In this document: positions 13,391-22,046 of the stretch, one piece after another
How positions within the stretch are numbered: position 1 is the stretch's first letter
Layout: every line of letters starts with the position of its first letter
NCBI GenBank assembly: GCA_964569295.1
Contig: CAZMVU010000043.1
Coordinates: 1-27,453, forward strand
From: CAZMVU01 sp964569295
Lineage (GTDB): Bacteria > Hydrogenedentota > Hydrogenedentia > Hydrogenedentales > JAGMZX01
Reading direction: 5' to 3'
Length of the DNA: 27,453 nt
Position numbers and translations under genes: made by a program
The notes under the pieces: model-generated
Database searches by the model: none
The model's input: only the letters and a program-made list of their open reading frames with translations
Told to the model about the DNA's origin: nothing

Positions 13391-15159
13391 TAGCGGATTC
13401 CTCTCGGCAGTCGCGATGCGTAGTGCGTGTGGAGCAATTCGTGCGCCTTCTCGCCGCCCGGCTTGCCCAGGAATTCCTTGTACAACTTTTGAATGGCCGG
13501 GTTGTGCTTGGCGGAACGCACCTTCTTGCCCTGGTCGATCGTGTAGAGCGCCTGGGCACGTTTGGCGAGAAGCCTCTTGTCGAGTATCTGGAAGTCCTCG
13601 GGCGGGTAGGGCTGGCCGCCACCGCCGATGCACCCGCCGGGACATGCCATGATCTCGATGATGTGGTAGTCTTTCTCGCCGCCCAACACCCGGGCCAGGA
13701 GATCCTTCGCGTTTTGCAGGCCATTGGCAATGCCTACATTCAACTCGAGGTCGCCCACGGTGAGAGTACGTTCACGAAGGCCCTCGACGGCGCGCACCTC
13801 GGTGATCTCCATGGTCTCCGGCGGATGGCCCGTGAGTTCTTCGACGGCCATGCGCAACGCCGCCTCCATCACGCCGCCCGTCGTGCCGAAAATGTCTGCG
13901 CCGCCGGAAGACTCGCCAAGGGGCGAATCGAATTCACCGTCCGCCAGGTGGGCGAGGTCGATGCCGTAGCATTTGATCATCCACACGAGTTCGCGGGTGG
14001 TGATGACCGCATCCGTGGTGGGCGCGCCGCTCTCGGTGGTGAATTCCGGGCGGCCAGCCTCGAATTTCTTCGCCGTGCACGGCATGACCGCCACGGTGAA
14101 AACCTCGTCGGGCGTCTTGCCGATCTGCTCGGGATAGTAGGACTTCAGCAGGGAAGACATCATGGACATGGGCGACTGGCAAGTGGACATGTGCGGTATC
14201 ATTTCCGGGTAGAACTTCTCCATGAAGTTTACCCACCCGGGCGAGCAACTGGTTAGCAGTGGCAGCCTCTCACCACTCTTCATGCGCCGGAGCAGCTCGG
14301 TGGCCTCCTCGACAATGGTGAGGTCGGCCGTAAAGTTGGTGTCGAAGACCGCATCGAAGCCGAGCCGGCGCAGGGCCGTCACCATCTTGCCGGTGCAGGG
14401 TGTGCCCGGCGGCAGGTTGAAGCCTTCGCCGATGGCGGCGCGAATGGCCGGCGCCGTCTGCACGGCGACGTGCTTGTTCGGGTCGGCCAGCGCTTTCCAG
14501 ACCGCCTCGGTGTAGTCCTGCTCGACAAGGGCGGCGGTCGGGCAGACGTTGATGCACTGGCCGCACTGGATGCACACCGAGTTGTCCATGTTCACGCCGT
14601 GGGCCGGTGTCACCACCGTGGTGAAGCCACGCCCCTGCTGACTCAGATTCGAAACGCCCTGCACCTCCGCACACACGCGTACGCAGCGCCCACACAGAAT
14701 ACACTTCTCCGGGTTGCGCACCACGGACCGGCTCGAATCTTCGATCGGGAAGCGCTTGCGTTCCCCGGCGAAGTGCCGCTCGCGCACGCCCAGGGAGTAG
14801 GCGAGGTTTTGAAGTTCGCAGTTGCCGTCACGGTCGCAAGTTTGACAGGCGCGCGGGTGGTTATCGAGCAGCAGCTCGACGATGTCGCGCCGTGCCTGAC
14901 GAATTTCCGGGCTGTTGGTGATTATCTCCATGCCTTCCCACACCTTGACGCTGCACGAAGCCATGAAGAAATCGATGCCCTTCACCTGCACAATGCACAC
15001 GCGGCAGGACCCCTGGAGGCTCAGGTCCGGGTGGTAGCACAGGCGCGGTATCTTGATGCTGAGGGTCTGTTCGGCAGCCTCCATGATGGTCGTGCCCTCG
15101 GGCACGGCCACCTGTTCGCCGTCGATAAAGACCGTTATCATGCAGTTTTCATCGCTCAT
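13390..15159 (-). CDS. hydA: [FeFe] hydrogenase catalytic subunit, HydA/HndD type
   Basis: A 589-residue catalytic subunit. Domains in order: a [2Fe-2S] ferredoxin (C41, C52, C55, C69); a NuoG-type His-Cys3 [4Fe-4S] site (HPRACQTCDRDGNC, about 101-114); two [4Fe-4S] clusters (CILCGRCVRVC, CIQCGQCINVCP); the H-cluster domain with TSCSPGW (303-309), MPCTAKK (359-365) and EIMACPGGCIGGGGQP (502-517); and a C-terminal small-subunit domain (LDKRLLAKRAQALY). The first motif has Ser where classical clostridial enzymes have TSCCPxW, a variant I associate with HndD-like NAD(P)-linked enzymes. It reduces protons, or oxidises H2, with electrons from HydB/HydC. Start chosen at ATG 15159; GTG 15168 is an alternative with a closer AGGA. 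Maturases HydE, HydF and HydG are not in the window. Confidence 0.96.
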   Translation of the reverse strand: MSDENCMITVFIDGEQVAVPEGTTIMEAAEQTLSIKIPRLCYHPDLSLQGSCRVCIVQVKGIDFFMASCSVKVWEGMEIITNSPEIRQARRDIVELLLDNHPRACQTCDRDGNCELQNLAYSLGVRERHFAGERKRFPIEDSSRSVVRNPEKCILCGRCVRVCAEVQGVSNLSQQGRGFTTVVTPAHGVNMDNSVCIQCGQCINVCPTAALVEQDYTEAVWKALADPNKHVAVQTAPAIRAAIGEGFNLPPGTPCTGKMVTALRRLGFDAVFDTNFTADLTIVEEATELLRRMKSGERLPLLTSCSPGWVNFMEKFYPEMIPHMSTCQSPMSMMSSLLKSYYPEQIGKTPDEVFTVAVMPCTAKKFEAGRPEFTTESGAPTTDAVITTRELVWMIKCYGIDLAHLADGEFDSPLGESSGGADIFGTTGGVMEAALRMAVEELTGHPPETMEITEVRAVEGLRERTLTVGDLELNVGIANGLQNAKDLLARVLGGEKDYHIIEIMACPGGCIGGGGQPYPPEDFQILDKRLLAKRAQALYTIDQGKKVRSAKHNPAIQKLYKEFLGKPGGEKAHELLHTHYASRLPRGIR

Positions 15160-15180
15160 TAGAATCACCCGTTCCTGCGG

Positions 15181-17361
15181 TTAATGTTTCAAGACCGCAT
15201 CGAAGCGGCACACTTCATAGCACTGGCCGCACTTGATGCAGATTTCCTGGTCGATGACATGCGGCTCTTTGCGCGTTCCCGAGATCGCATTGACCGGGCA
15301 GCGGCGTGCGCACGCCGTGCAGCCCACGCACTTGTCCGGGTCGATTTCGTAATAAATGAGGGCCACGCACTTCTTCGCCGGACATTTCTTGTCGGTAACG
15401 TGCGCCATGTATTCGTCGCGGAAGTGTTCCAGTGTGCTTAAGATGGGATTGGGCGCCGCGCGCCCGAGACCGCACAACGACGATCGGCGCACCAACTGCG
15501 CCAGGCGCTCGAGTTTGTCGATGTCTTCCGGCTCGCCCATGCCCTTCGTGATGCGTTCGAGAATCTCGAGCATGCGCTTAGTGCCCTCGCGGCACGGGGT
15601 GCATTTCCCGCACGACTCGTCCTGGCAGAAGGACATGAAGAATTTCGCCACGTCCACCACGCAGTCGTCTTCATCGAGCACGATCATGCCGCCCGAGCCC
15701 ATGATCGAGCCCATTTTCGCCAGCGTGTCGAAATCCACTGGGGTGTCGAGGTCCTTCGCCGGGATAAGCCCGCCAGCGGGGCCGCCCGTCTGCACGGCCT
15801 TGAGCTGTTTGCCGTTGGCCACGCCGCCGCCGATGTTGAACACCACATCACGCAGGGTCGTGCCCATGGGCACCTCGACGAGGCCGGTGTGCCGCACTTT
15901 GCCCGCCAGCGCGAAGACCTTCGTTCCGCCGCTGTGCGCACTGCCCACACCCTTGAACCAGCCCGCGCCGTAGTTGATGATGGGCGCCACGTTGGCAAAG
16001 GTCTCGACGTTGTTGATCGTGGTCGGCTTGCCCCACAGCCCGCTCGTGGTCGGGAAGGGCGGGCGAATGCGCGGCTGGCCACGTTCGCCCTCGATCGAGT
16101 GGATGAGCGCCGTTTCCTCGCCGCACACAAATGCGCCAGCGCCCAGCCGAATCTCGAGGTCGAAGCTCCAGTCGCTGCCCAGCACCCCGCCGCCCAGGAT
16201 GCCGTGTTCACGGCAGGCGTCGATGGCGCCCTGAATCCGTTCGATAGCCAACGGGTACTCTGCGCGCACGTAGAAAAAGCCCCGGCACGCACCGACTGCG
16301 TAGCCGCCGATGATCATGCCCTCGACGATGCTGAACGGGTCTGACTCGAGCATGCTGCGGTCCATGAACGCGCCCGGGTCGCCCTCATCCGCATTGCAGA
16401 TGATATAGCGTACGCTTTCGTTGTTTTGCCGCGCGTTCTTCCACTTGAGCCCCGTGAGAAAGCCGCCGCCGCCCCGGCCACGCAGACCGCTCTTGGTCAC
16501 TTCTTCAACCAACCAGTCCGGGTCGCCCTGCTCGAGTACCGTCGTGAGCGCGGCAAAACCGTTGAAACACAAGTAGTCTTCAATACTGCACGGGTCCAGC
16601 AGGCCAGCGTTGCGCAGCGCGATCCGGCTCTGGCGCCGGAAAAAAGCGACGTCGCCGTAGAGGTCGAAGAACCCCTGGCTGATCGGCTCGTCCTGGGCGA
16701 GCAGGCGTTCCACGATCGCGCCGCCAATAAGATGTTTCTCGACGATCTCCTGCACGTCCTGCGGCGTGGTCACATGGTATAAGACCTTGTCCGGACGAAT
16801 GAACACGCGCACCATGTCTTCCATCGTTGTGTCCGAGGCGAAGCCAAGGCAGTTGCCGGAAAACACCTTCACCTCCTCCGGCGGCAAGCTGGACTGGGCA
16901 ATCTTTTCCTCGAACCAGGTATGTGCGCCGCCCGGCACGGTGCGCCCGCCCACGGCGCCGTCGCACACCATGACCTGCCGGCGGCGTTCGGCCGGACGTT
17001 TCTCGAGCGTGTGTTCGATGACGGGCGTCCCGTTCTGAATATGCTTGGTGAATATCTCATGGACCAGATCGCGGTCCACATGCTGGTACATGACCGGCAT
17101 TTCGCCGGGCATCTGAATACTCACAATGGGTTCACGGCTGCAGCGCCCCGTACAACCCGTGCGTTGCAGGGCGATGTCTCCGCGGCTACTGGCAGCGATA
17201 TGCCGGCGAAACTCCTCGCGAACCTCTTCGGCGCCGGCCGCGTTTTCACAGGTGGCCGAACCGACGGTTATGAAAATACGCGAGGAGGCCGTCTCATCAC
17301 TGTCCGCAGCCTGGGCCTGTGTCAACAGGGCCGTGTAGTGTTCTCGAATACTCTGACTCAT
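15181..17361 (-). CDS. hydB: HydB/NuoF-like flavoprotein subunit with doubled N-terminal module
   Basis: A 726-residue NADH-binding subunit. The core has the FMN loop SGLRGRGGGGFLTGLKW (about 291-307), the NADH site ICNADEGDPGAFMDRSML, GAGAFVCGEETALIHSIEGE, and the NuoF [4Fe-4S] site ESCGKCTPCREG with a later SLCGLG. The C-terminus adds two ferredoxin [4Fe-4S] sites (CVGCTACARRCPVNA, CIKCGQCYEVCRFDA). Unusually, two thioredoxin-like ferredoxin modules precede the core: residues 25-115 with C38, C70, C74 (GCTGRC) and residues 128-220 with C133 and C171, where the partner cysteine is replaced (CLGFA). Related subunits are near 600 residues with one such module. GGAG precedes the start. It is the first gene of hydB-hydA-hydC, 21 bases before hydA, and likely makes an electron-bifurcating complex. 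Confidence 0.94.
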   Translation of the reverse strand: MSQSIREHYTALLTQAQAADSDETASSRIFITVGSATCENAAGAEEVREEFRRHIAASSRGDIALQRTGCTGRCSREPIVSIQMPGEMPVMYQHVDRDLVHEIFTKHIQNGTPVIEHTLEKRPAERRRQVMVCDGAVGGRTVPGGAHTWFEEKIAQSSLPPEEVKVFSGNCLGFASDTTMEDMVRVFIRPDKVLYHVTTPQDVQEIVEKHLIGGAIVERLLAQDEPISQGFFDLYGDVAFFRRQSRIALRNAGLLDPCSIEDYLCFNGFAALTTVLEQGDPDWLVEEVTKSGLRGRGGGGFLTGLKWKNARQNNESVRYIICNADEGDPGAFMDRSMLESDPFSIVEGMIIGGYAVGACRGFFYVRAEYPLAIERIQGAIDACREHGILGGGVLGSDWSFDLEIRLGAGAFVCGEETALIHSIEGERGQPRIRPPFPTTSGLWGKPTTINNVETFANVAPIINYGAGWFKGVGSAHSGGTKVFALAGKVRHTGLVEVPMGTTLRDVVFNIGGGVANGKQLKAVQTGGPAGGLIPAKDLDTPVDFDTLAKMGSIMGSGGMIVLDEDDCVVDVAKFFMSFCQDESCGKCTPCREGTKRMLEILERITKGMGEPEDIDKLERLAQLVRRSSLCGLGRAAPNPILSTLEHFRDEYMAHVTDKKCPAKKCVALIYYEIDPDKCVGCTACARRCPVNAISGTRKEPHVIDQEICIKCGQCYEVCRFDAVLKH

Positions 17362-17601
17362 GGCCTCTCCAATAGTTAATGCCGGGTAGCTCCTGCCACC
17401 GGGCCCATGTTCACATGCACGGTCCTATAGCGGAAAGGTCGCCGCGGGTGTCCGGGCGGCCTGTCCACCGGCGCAAAGGATAGCAGCCACGCGTGGCCGC
17501 CTCCTGCCGGCGCCTGTCCGGTGTTGGTCGGGCACGGTCCGAACCGTCTTGTGGTATTGCCCGCTGGACCGCCCAATGTGTCGTCGCCGATCGTCCCATG
17601 C

Positions 17602-17631
17602 ACTGTACCAACTCGCGAAAGTCAATGTCAA
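17602..17631 (-). promoter_or_regulatory. Candidate promoter for the hydBAC operon
   Basis: On the minus strand, a perfect TTGACA (17626-17631), an 18-base spacer and TACAGT (17602-17607). The -10 match is only 4 of 6, and the distance to the hydB start is long. Confidence 0.3.
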
Positions 17632-17778
17632 CCTGAAATCCAGGTTTTATTGGATATGCGCCGAAAAAGCAGGGCACAGGCTGCGGAGTATGCGGTGAGT
17701 TTTCCGGGGAAAAAGCGGGCGCCAAGCCCGTTGTGCCACAGCCCTTCGGTTCCCCGGCTGCTCGTGGGGCGCCCCGAT

Positions 17779-17807
17779 TTGAATTCGTGGCGCGCTCGCT
17801 CAAGAAT
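17779..17807 (+). promoter_or_regulatory. Candidate promoter for manC
   Basis: TTGAAT (17779-17784), a 17-base spacer and AAGAAT (17802-17807). It would start transcription near 17814, about 40 bases before the ATG, with GGAGG of the ribosome site between. Confidence 0.42.
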
Positions 17808-17853
17808 AGGTCCGGATGCATAGGATGCGGCAACACGTGGAGGTACACGGCAC

Positions 17854-18978
17854 ATGGCGGGCAAGACTTCGACGAAGCTTCATGTCGGCGTAATCATGGC
17901 GGGCGGCGCCGGTGAGCGGTTTTGGCCACTGTCGCGCCGGGATCGGCCCAAGCAGTTGCTGTGCCTGACGGACCCGGACCGGTCCATGTTGGCCGTGGCC
18001 GTCGAGCGGCTGCGCCCTGTCGTGCCGCCGGAGCAGACCTACATAATCACTGGGACGCATCTCGTGGCGCCGACACGAGCAGCGCAAGTGGGCGTGCCCA
18101 ACGCCAACATTGTCGCGGAACCGCTCAAGCGCAACACGGCGGGGGCCTTGTGCTACATCACAGCGCACCTCATGGCTGTCCATCCCGAGCTTGCGCCGGA
18201 AGACCTCGTCATCGCGGTGAGCACCGCCGACCACAATATCGGCGATCCGGCGCTTTTCGCGGACACGCTGCGCACGGCAATTCATGCGGCGGAACAGGAA
18301 GAAGCGCTTGTGGTGTGCGGCATTGTGCCCACGGCGCCGGAAACCGGTTTCGGCTATGTGCAGGCGGACACCGCGGCCCCGGCCGTCAGCGAACCCATCC
18401 CAGTCTACCCGGTAAATGCCTTTCACGAGAAGCCGAACCACGAGGTGGCCGAGGACTTCGTCGCAGCGGGCAACTACTTCTGGAACAGCGGCATGTTCTT
18501 CTGGACGGCCCAGACGTTTCTGCGCGAACTGCGGGCCGTGCGCCCCGATATGGCCGCCGCTGTCGACGCGCTCACCGCTGCCATCCGCGCGCAAGACACC
18601 TCGCGCATTCATGCCACCTTCGAGGCGTTCGAGGACATCTCGATCGACTTCGCACTCATGGAACATGCCAAGCGCGTGCTCATGGTCCGCGGCGACTTCT
18701 CGTGGGGTGATGTAGGCGCATGGAGCGCCCTCGGCCAGTTGCACGCACACGACCGCCACGGCAATGTCGCCATCGGGGATCCCATCCTGGTCAACGCGCA
18801 AGACTGCGTGGTTTACAACGCCGCTGGCAACCGCAAAATCGCTGTGGGCGTGGCCTCGGTGGCCGGGCTCGTGGTGGTTGTTACAGACGACGCCGTTCTC
18901 GTCGTGCCCAGGGAGCGCGCGCAGGATGTGCGCCATATCGTGGCCGAATTAAAACGGCGCGAGGCTGAACAGTTGTGA
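17854..18978 (+). CDS. manC: Mannose-1-phosphate guanylyltransferase
   Basis: A 374-residue nucleotidyltransferase that makes GDP-mannose from mannose-1-phosphate and GTP. The signature MAGGAGERFWPLSRRDRPKQ (15-34) binds the nucleotide and the catalytic metal. EPLKRNTAGAL, the VSTADHNIGD segment and the sugar-binding FHEKPN followed by NYFWNSGMFFWTA are all family features. The length fits the monofunctional form without the C-terminal phosphomannose isomerase domain of ManC/AlgA bifunctional enzymes. GGAGG precedes the ATG. It stands alone, divergent from the hydrogenase operon. GDP-mannose would feed surface polysaccharide, O-antigen-like glycan or protein mannosylation. The symbol follows the reaction; rfbM or cpsB would also do. 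Confidence 0.93.
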   Translation: MAGKTSTKLHVGVIMAGGAGERFWPLSRRDRPKQLLCLTDPDRSMLAVAVERLRPVVPPEQTYIITGTHLVAPTRAAQVGVPNANIVAEPLKRNTAGALCYITAHLMAVHPELAPEDLVIAVSTADHNIGDPALFADTLRTAIHAAEQEEALVVCGIVPTAPETGFGYVQADTAAPAVSEPIPVYPVNAFHEKPNHEVAEDFVAAGNYFWNSGMFFWTAQTFLRELRAVRPDMAAAVDALTAAIRAQDTSRIHATFEAFEDISIDFALMEHAKRVLMVRGDFSWGDVGAWSALGQLHAHDRHGNVAIGDPILVNAQDCVVYNAAGNRKIAVGVASVAGLVVVVTDDAVLVVPRERAQDVRHIVAELKRREAEQL

Positions 18979-19089
18979 GCGGCGCAAAGGACACAAGGGC
19001 AGCACCCATCATGCATCGCCTGCACAGCCTGACGCCCATCTGCGCGGCTACGCAGGCACCGGCCATGCCGACCCCTTTTCACGCCGATT

Positions 19090-19120
19090 CGTAGTGCCCA
19101 AGATAATCTTGGACACTACG
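19090..19120 (-). terminator. Long hairpin between convergent genes
   Basis: Arms of 13 bases (CGTAGTGCCCAAG and CTTGGACACTACG) around ATAAT. In the minus-strand RNA the single mismatch becomes a G-U pair, so the stem is continuous there. It lies 15 bases after the phosphoesterase stop and about 110 bases after manC. No T-run follows, so it may act as a 3' stabiliser or a Rho-linked end rather than a textbook intrinsic terminator. Confidence 0.5.
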
Positions 19121-19134
19121 GAGTAATTATACCT

Positions 19135-20337
19135 TTACTCGGCCGGCCACTGATCGAATACCTTGCCGTTGCGGTCAACGGCTTTGCAGGCGATGCCGTC
19201 CTCGGTCACGTCGACAACCCAGAAGTGGGCAGTGCTCAGGGCCTTCTCCATATACCAGGCGTCGCCATGCTCGATCTCGCGTGGCGGAACACCGAAGCAG
19301 CCATCGCCGAGGTAGACCGTGCCATTGGGGTGGACTTCATTGTTCCGCAACGGCTTGGTGCGCTTGAAGGTGTGGTCGTGGTGCTCGAAGCATACGGGAA
19401 TTTCATACTGGTCAAAGAGGGGAAGCCAATGCTCCCGTTGTGCGGCCGACCGGGCATCATCGAAGCCGCGGTGGCTGGGGTAGAGCGTCACATGATAGAC
19501 AGGCAGCTTCACCGGCACATCGGCGTGCTCTTCGAGGGCCTTGGCAAACCATTCTTTCTGCGCACCGTCTACGGGCACGGTGTGACCGGAATCGAGGATA
19601 AAGAGCACGAGATTGGCGCCGAATTTGCGGGTCCAATATGACTTGCCGCCCTGCGCAAACAAGGAAAAGAAGTAGGGGGCGTTCAGTTCTGGTTCTTCGA
19701 AGTCCTTATTGATTTCATGGTTGCCGAGGGCGAGCACCATGGGCACGGTGCGGCCGTCTTCCGGGCGCATTTCACGTGCGTAGTTATGAAACCAGCGGTC
19801 CCACATCCAGAGACTGCCGGGGTCGCCATTGGCATAGGCGAGGTCGCCGCCGACCACGACGAAGTCTGGATCATACGTGGCCGCTTGTTCGAGCAAGTCG
19901 CGCGTGCGCGGGAAAATGGCCATGTCACCGCCGACGATGAAGCGCACAGGCGAATTGTCAGTGGCCATGGTAGCGAAGAGGCCCGGCTTTGCATAGGGGC
20001 CGCCCTCGAGACCGGCAACAAAGTAGTAGGCCGTGTCCGGCTCGAGGTCGGTGAGCGCCACCCGGTGCGCCACCCGCTTTTCCTCGAGTCCGGGAATAGG
20101 CACGGTCTCGCCGGTAACCTTGTTTGGATAGGCGTCGAGATCGTCGCCATGGTCCACCGTGTCGTAGTAGACGACCGGCACGGCGTCGGTGGGCGCACTC
20201 TGGAAATTGACGGTCATCGTGGTCGCGGGGTCGCCTTCCCAGGTGAGGCACACCCGGTCGGAGAAGTTGGCGCACCCGCTCAGTGCGGCCATGAGCAGGA
20301 CGGCCAGTACAACGCGGTAAGAATACAAGGTGCGCAT
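19135..20337 (-). CDS. Metallophosphoesterase lipoprotein, purple-acid-phosphatase-like
   Basis: A 400-residue envelope protein. The N-terminus has a lipobox, LSGC with C22 as the lipidated residue. Residues 28-125 form a fibronectin-III-like domain (VCLTWEGDPATTMTVNFQSA, HRVALTDLEPDTAYYFVAG) as in purple acid phosphatases. The catalytic domain shows the ligand series GGDMA (D138), GGDLAYANGD (D165, Y168), GNHE (N206, H207), a histidine block VYHVTLYPSHRG and EHHDHTFKR in place of the usual GHxH. It probably removes phosphate from an unknown external substrate. It is separated by only two bases from the SagB-like gene (TGA TC ATG), and its ribosome site AAGGAG lies inside that gene, so the pair is one translational unit. 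Confidence 0.87.
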   Translation of the reverse strand: MRTLYSYRVVLAVLLMAALSGCANFSDRVCLTWEGDPATTMTVNFQSAPTDAVPVVYYDTVDHGDDLDAYPNKVTGETVPIPGLEEKRVAHRVALTDLEPDTAYYFVAGLEGGPYAKPGLFATMATDNSPVRFIVGGDMAIFPRTRDLLEQAATYDPDFVVVGGDLAYANGDPGSLWMWDRWFHNYAREMRPEDGRTVPMVLALGNHEINKDFEEPELNAPYFFSLFAQGGKSYWTRKFGANLVLFILDSGHTVPVDGAQKEWFAKALEEHADVPVKLPVYHVTLYPSHRGFDDARSAAQREHWLPLFDQYEIPVCFEHHDHTFKRTKPLRNNEVHPNGTVYLGDGCFGVPPREIEHGDAWYMEKALSTAHFWVVDVTEDGIACKAVDRNGKVFDQWPAE

Positions 20338-20339
20338 GA

Positions 20340-22046
20340 TCAGACTCCTTTTGGGTAAATGGTATCCGTATGTTGACCGGTGGCAAACCCCCCCGGTTGC
20401 AGTTTGCGTTCGGCGGAATAGGGCGGCAACGAGCGCAACCGCCCGTCTTCAACCGGGCCGCCAATGGTGAAATGATAGAGCGATTGCAACGCCGGCGCAT
20501 CTATCCCCACGATCCCATGCACCAGGTCGTCGAAGAAACAGCCGATCCCCGTGGCACGCAGGCCGTGGCGCTCGGCCTCGAGGTAGAGCACCTGGCCCAC
20601 GGCGCCGGTCTCCCAGAAAAGGCGTGGATAGCGCCATGCGCCGTCTTCCTGCAGGGGGCCGGCAAAGGGGGCGAGCATCCCGAGGCTGAACGCGCTGTCG
20701 CCGGCGATGACCTGCTGGCAGCTTACCTGCGCCGCAGTCGAGCGGAAATCGCCGGGTTTCAATAAATACAGTGGCAACGCTGCGGCTTCAGGCACGGTGG
20801 CCCATGCGAAGTCTGGGTGCAGCGCCGCCTGTACCGGCGCGGCATCGCTGCCGCGCACGAGCAGATATAGCCCACGCTCGATGCCGGACACCCGGTGTAC
20901 AAAGATCAACAGGTGGGCATGCGGCATGGGTGGCAGACCGTACCAGGGCGGCTTGTGCGTATCCGGGAGGGTGCGTGCCAGCATTGTGAAAAACGTTGCA
21001 CTGTCGCAGCCGGTTTCACCATCCATGGCCACGGCGCTGCGCCGTTGCACGATGATGCTGCGCGCTGTTGGCGGCGCAGAAATGCCGCCGGTGTGTGCTG
21101 CCTGTGGAAGCGGGGCATAGGGGGGTGCTTTGGTGACGGGTTTGATGGACGCCGCGCCTGCCTCGTCGATAAGCGGCCAGTCGATATGATCCGTGCTCAA
21201 GCGGTTCGCCTGGCCGGTCCATGCGGCGGCCGCAGCCAAGGCGGACACGGCGCCGTGCGCCAACGTACCGGGCACGGGCGCCTCATGGGTTACGGGTACG
21301 ACCGCAGCCAGGAGGGCTGGATGTTCCGGTTCGGCGTTTTCGTAATCAGATGCCCGGTCAAGGCCCAAAATGGCGGCCACGTCCGCATCTGCCAGAGCGT
21401 CAAGCAGGATCACCCGCCAGCCAAGCGCCGCGCCGGCAAAGGAGAAGGCGGCAAAGGCATGCCCCACGTCGTGGTGGCAGTAGCGGTAGGCGCGCTCGCC
21501 ATATTTCCAGGTTTCGCGCCACCAGATCGAGGAAAGGCCGGCAAAAAAGGTGGGAGCGGGAAATCCGCGGCGGAGAAGCGCCCAGGCATCGCCTGGAATT
21601 AACGCCCGGCGCTCGATGCCATGCTCCTGGGGTGCATAGTGGTATACGCCGGGTTCTTCCGTCAGGCCCGGTATGGCGCCGCACACCAGATAGCCCTCGG
21701 TGGGGTGCAGGTTGCCGCTGGACGGGTTGCAGCGCAGCTCCCAGCGGGCGCCGCGATATTCCTTCCACGCGGACAGGGCGAGGGACATTTCGAAGAAGCC
21801 GCCGAGGGTGTGTGCATTCAGCGGACGAGGCGACACGGCGCCCGCGGTATAGAGCGCGTCATAGGCCGGGGTGTCGTCTTCAGGAAGAAAAGGCAGCCGC
21901 AGGAGCGGCGCGCCGGTGTACCGCCGGAAAGGATTGGGCTGGTTGGCCCAATCCATATGCCCCGGCGAGCGCGCCGGCCGGTGCGGCTGGTGCTTGGTCG
22001 CCGCGTGGTAGGCAGCGGCGATGCCGGTTGGGGTTTTGTTCGCCAT
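20340..22046 (-). CDS. SagB/ThcOx-like dehydrogenase with two nitroreductase domains
   Basis: A 568-residue protein made of two FMN-dependent nitroreductase-fold halves. The first (about 65-280) has LGGFFEMSLALSAWKEY, NPSSGNLHPTEGYLV and HHDVGHAFAAFSFAGAALGW. The second (about 330-535) has IIVQRRSAVAMDG, SCQQVIAGDSAFSLGMLAPF and ETGAVGQVLYLEAERHGLRA followed by GIGCFFDD, the ending of SagB-type enzymes. SagB proteins oxidise azolines to azoles in peptide natural products, but stand-alone double-domain members are common and mostly uncharacterised. No YcaO cyclodehydratase, precursor peptide or exporter is visible here. No signal peptide is seen, so it is cytosolic, yet it is coupled to an exported phosphoesterase. 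GGAAAGG lies a few bases before the ATG. Confidence 0.85.
   Translation of the reverse strand: MANKTPTGIAAAYHAATKHQPHRPARSPGHMDWANQPNPFRRYTGAPLLRLPFLPEDDTPAYDALYTAGAVSPRPLNAHTLGGFFEMSLALSAWKEYRGARWELRCNPSSGNLHPTEGYLVCGAIPGLTEEPGVYHYAPQEHGIERRALIPGDAWALLRRGFPAPTFFAGLSSIWWRETWKYGERAYRYCHHDVGHAFAAFSFAGAALGWRVILLDALADADVAAILGLDRASDYENAEPEHPALLAAVVPVTHEAPVPGTLAHGAVSALAAAAAWTGQANRLSTDHIDWPLIDEAGAASIKPVTKAPPYAPLPQAAHTGGISAPPTARSIIVQRRSAVAMDGETGCDSATFFTMLARTLPDTHKPPWYGLPPMPHAHLLIFVHRVSGIERGLYLLVRGSDAAPVQAALHPDFAWATVPEAAALPLYLLKPGDFRSTAAQVSCQQVIAGDSAFSLGMLAPFAGPLQEDGAWRYPRLFWETGAVGQVLYLEAERHGLRATGIGCFFDDLVHGIVGIDAPALQSLYHFTIGGPVEDGRLRSLPPYSAERKLQPGGFATGQHTDTIYPKGV

Larger units (their letters stand above)
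17362..17853. other. Divergent regulatory region between hydB and manC
   Basis: No gene seen in about 490 bases. It carries outward promoter candidates for both genes (17602-17631 minus; 17779-17807 plus) and a small stem, AACCTG / CAGGTT, near 17630-17646 beside the minus-strand -35 box. The hydB leader would be long, about 230 bases, leaving room for control that I cannot identify. Confidence 0.5.

Noticed and set aside
12803..17361. Respiratory complex I fragment (nuoE, nuoF, nuoG)
   Set aside because: The middle gene carries all three H-cluster motifs and a hydrogenase small-subunit domain, so this is a [FeFe] hydrogenase and not complex I.
17800..18936. 378-codon minus-strand frame opposite manC
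   Set aside because: Antisense shadow; manC has the full nucleotidyltransferase signature and a good ribosome site.
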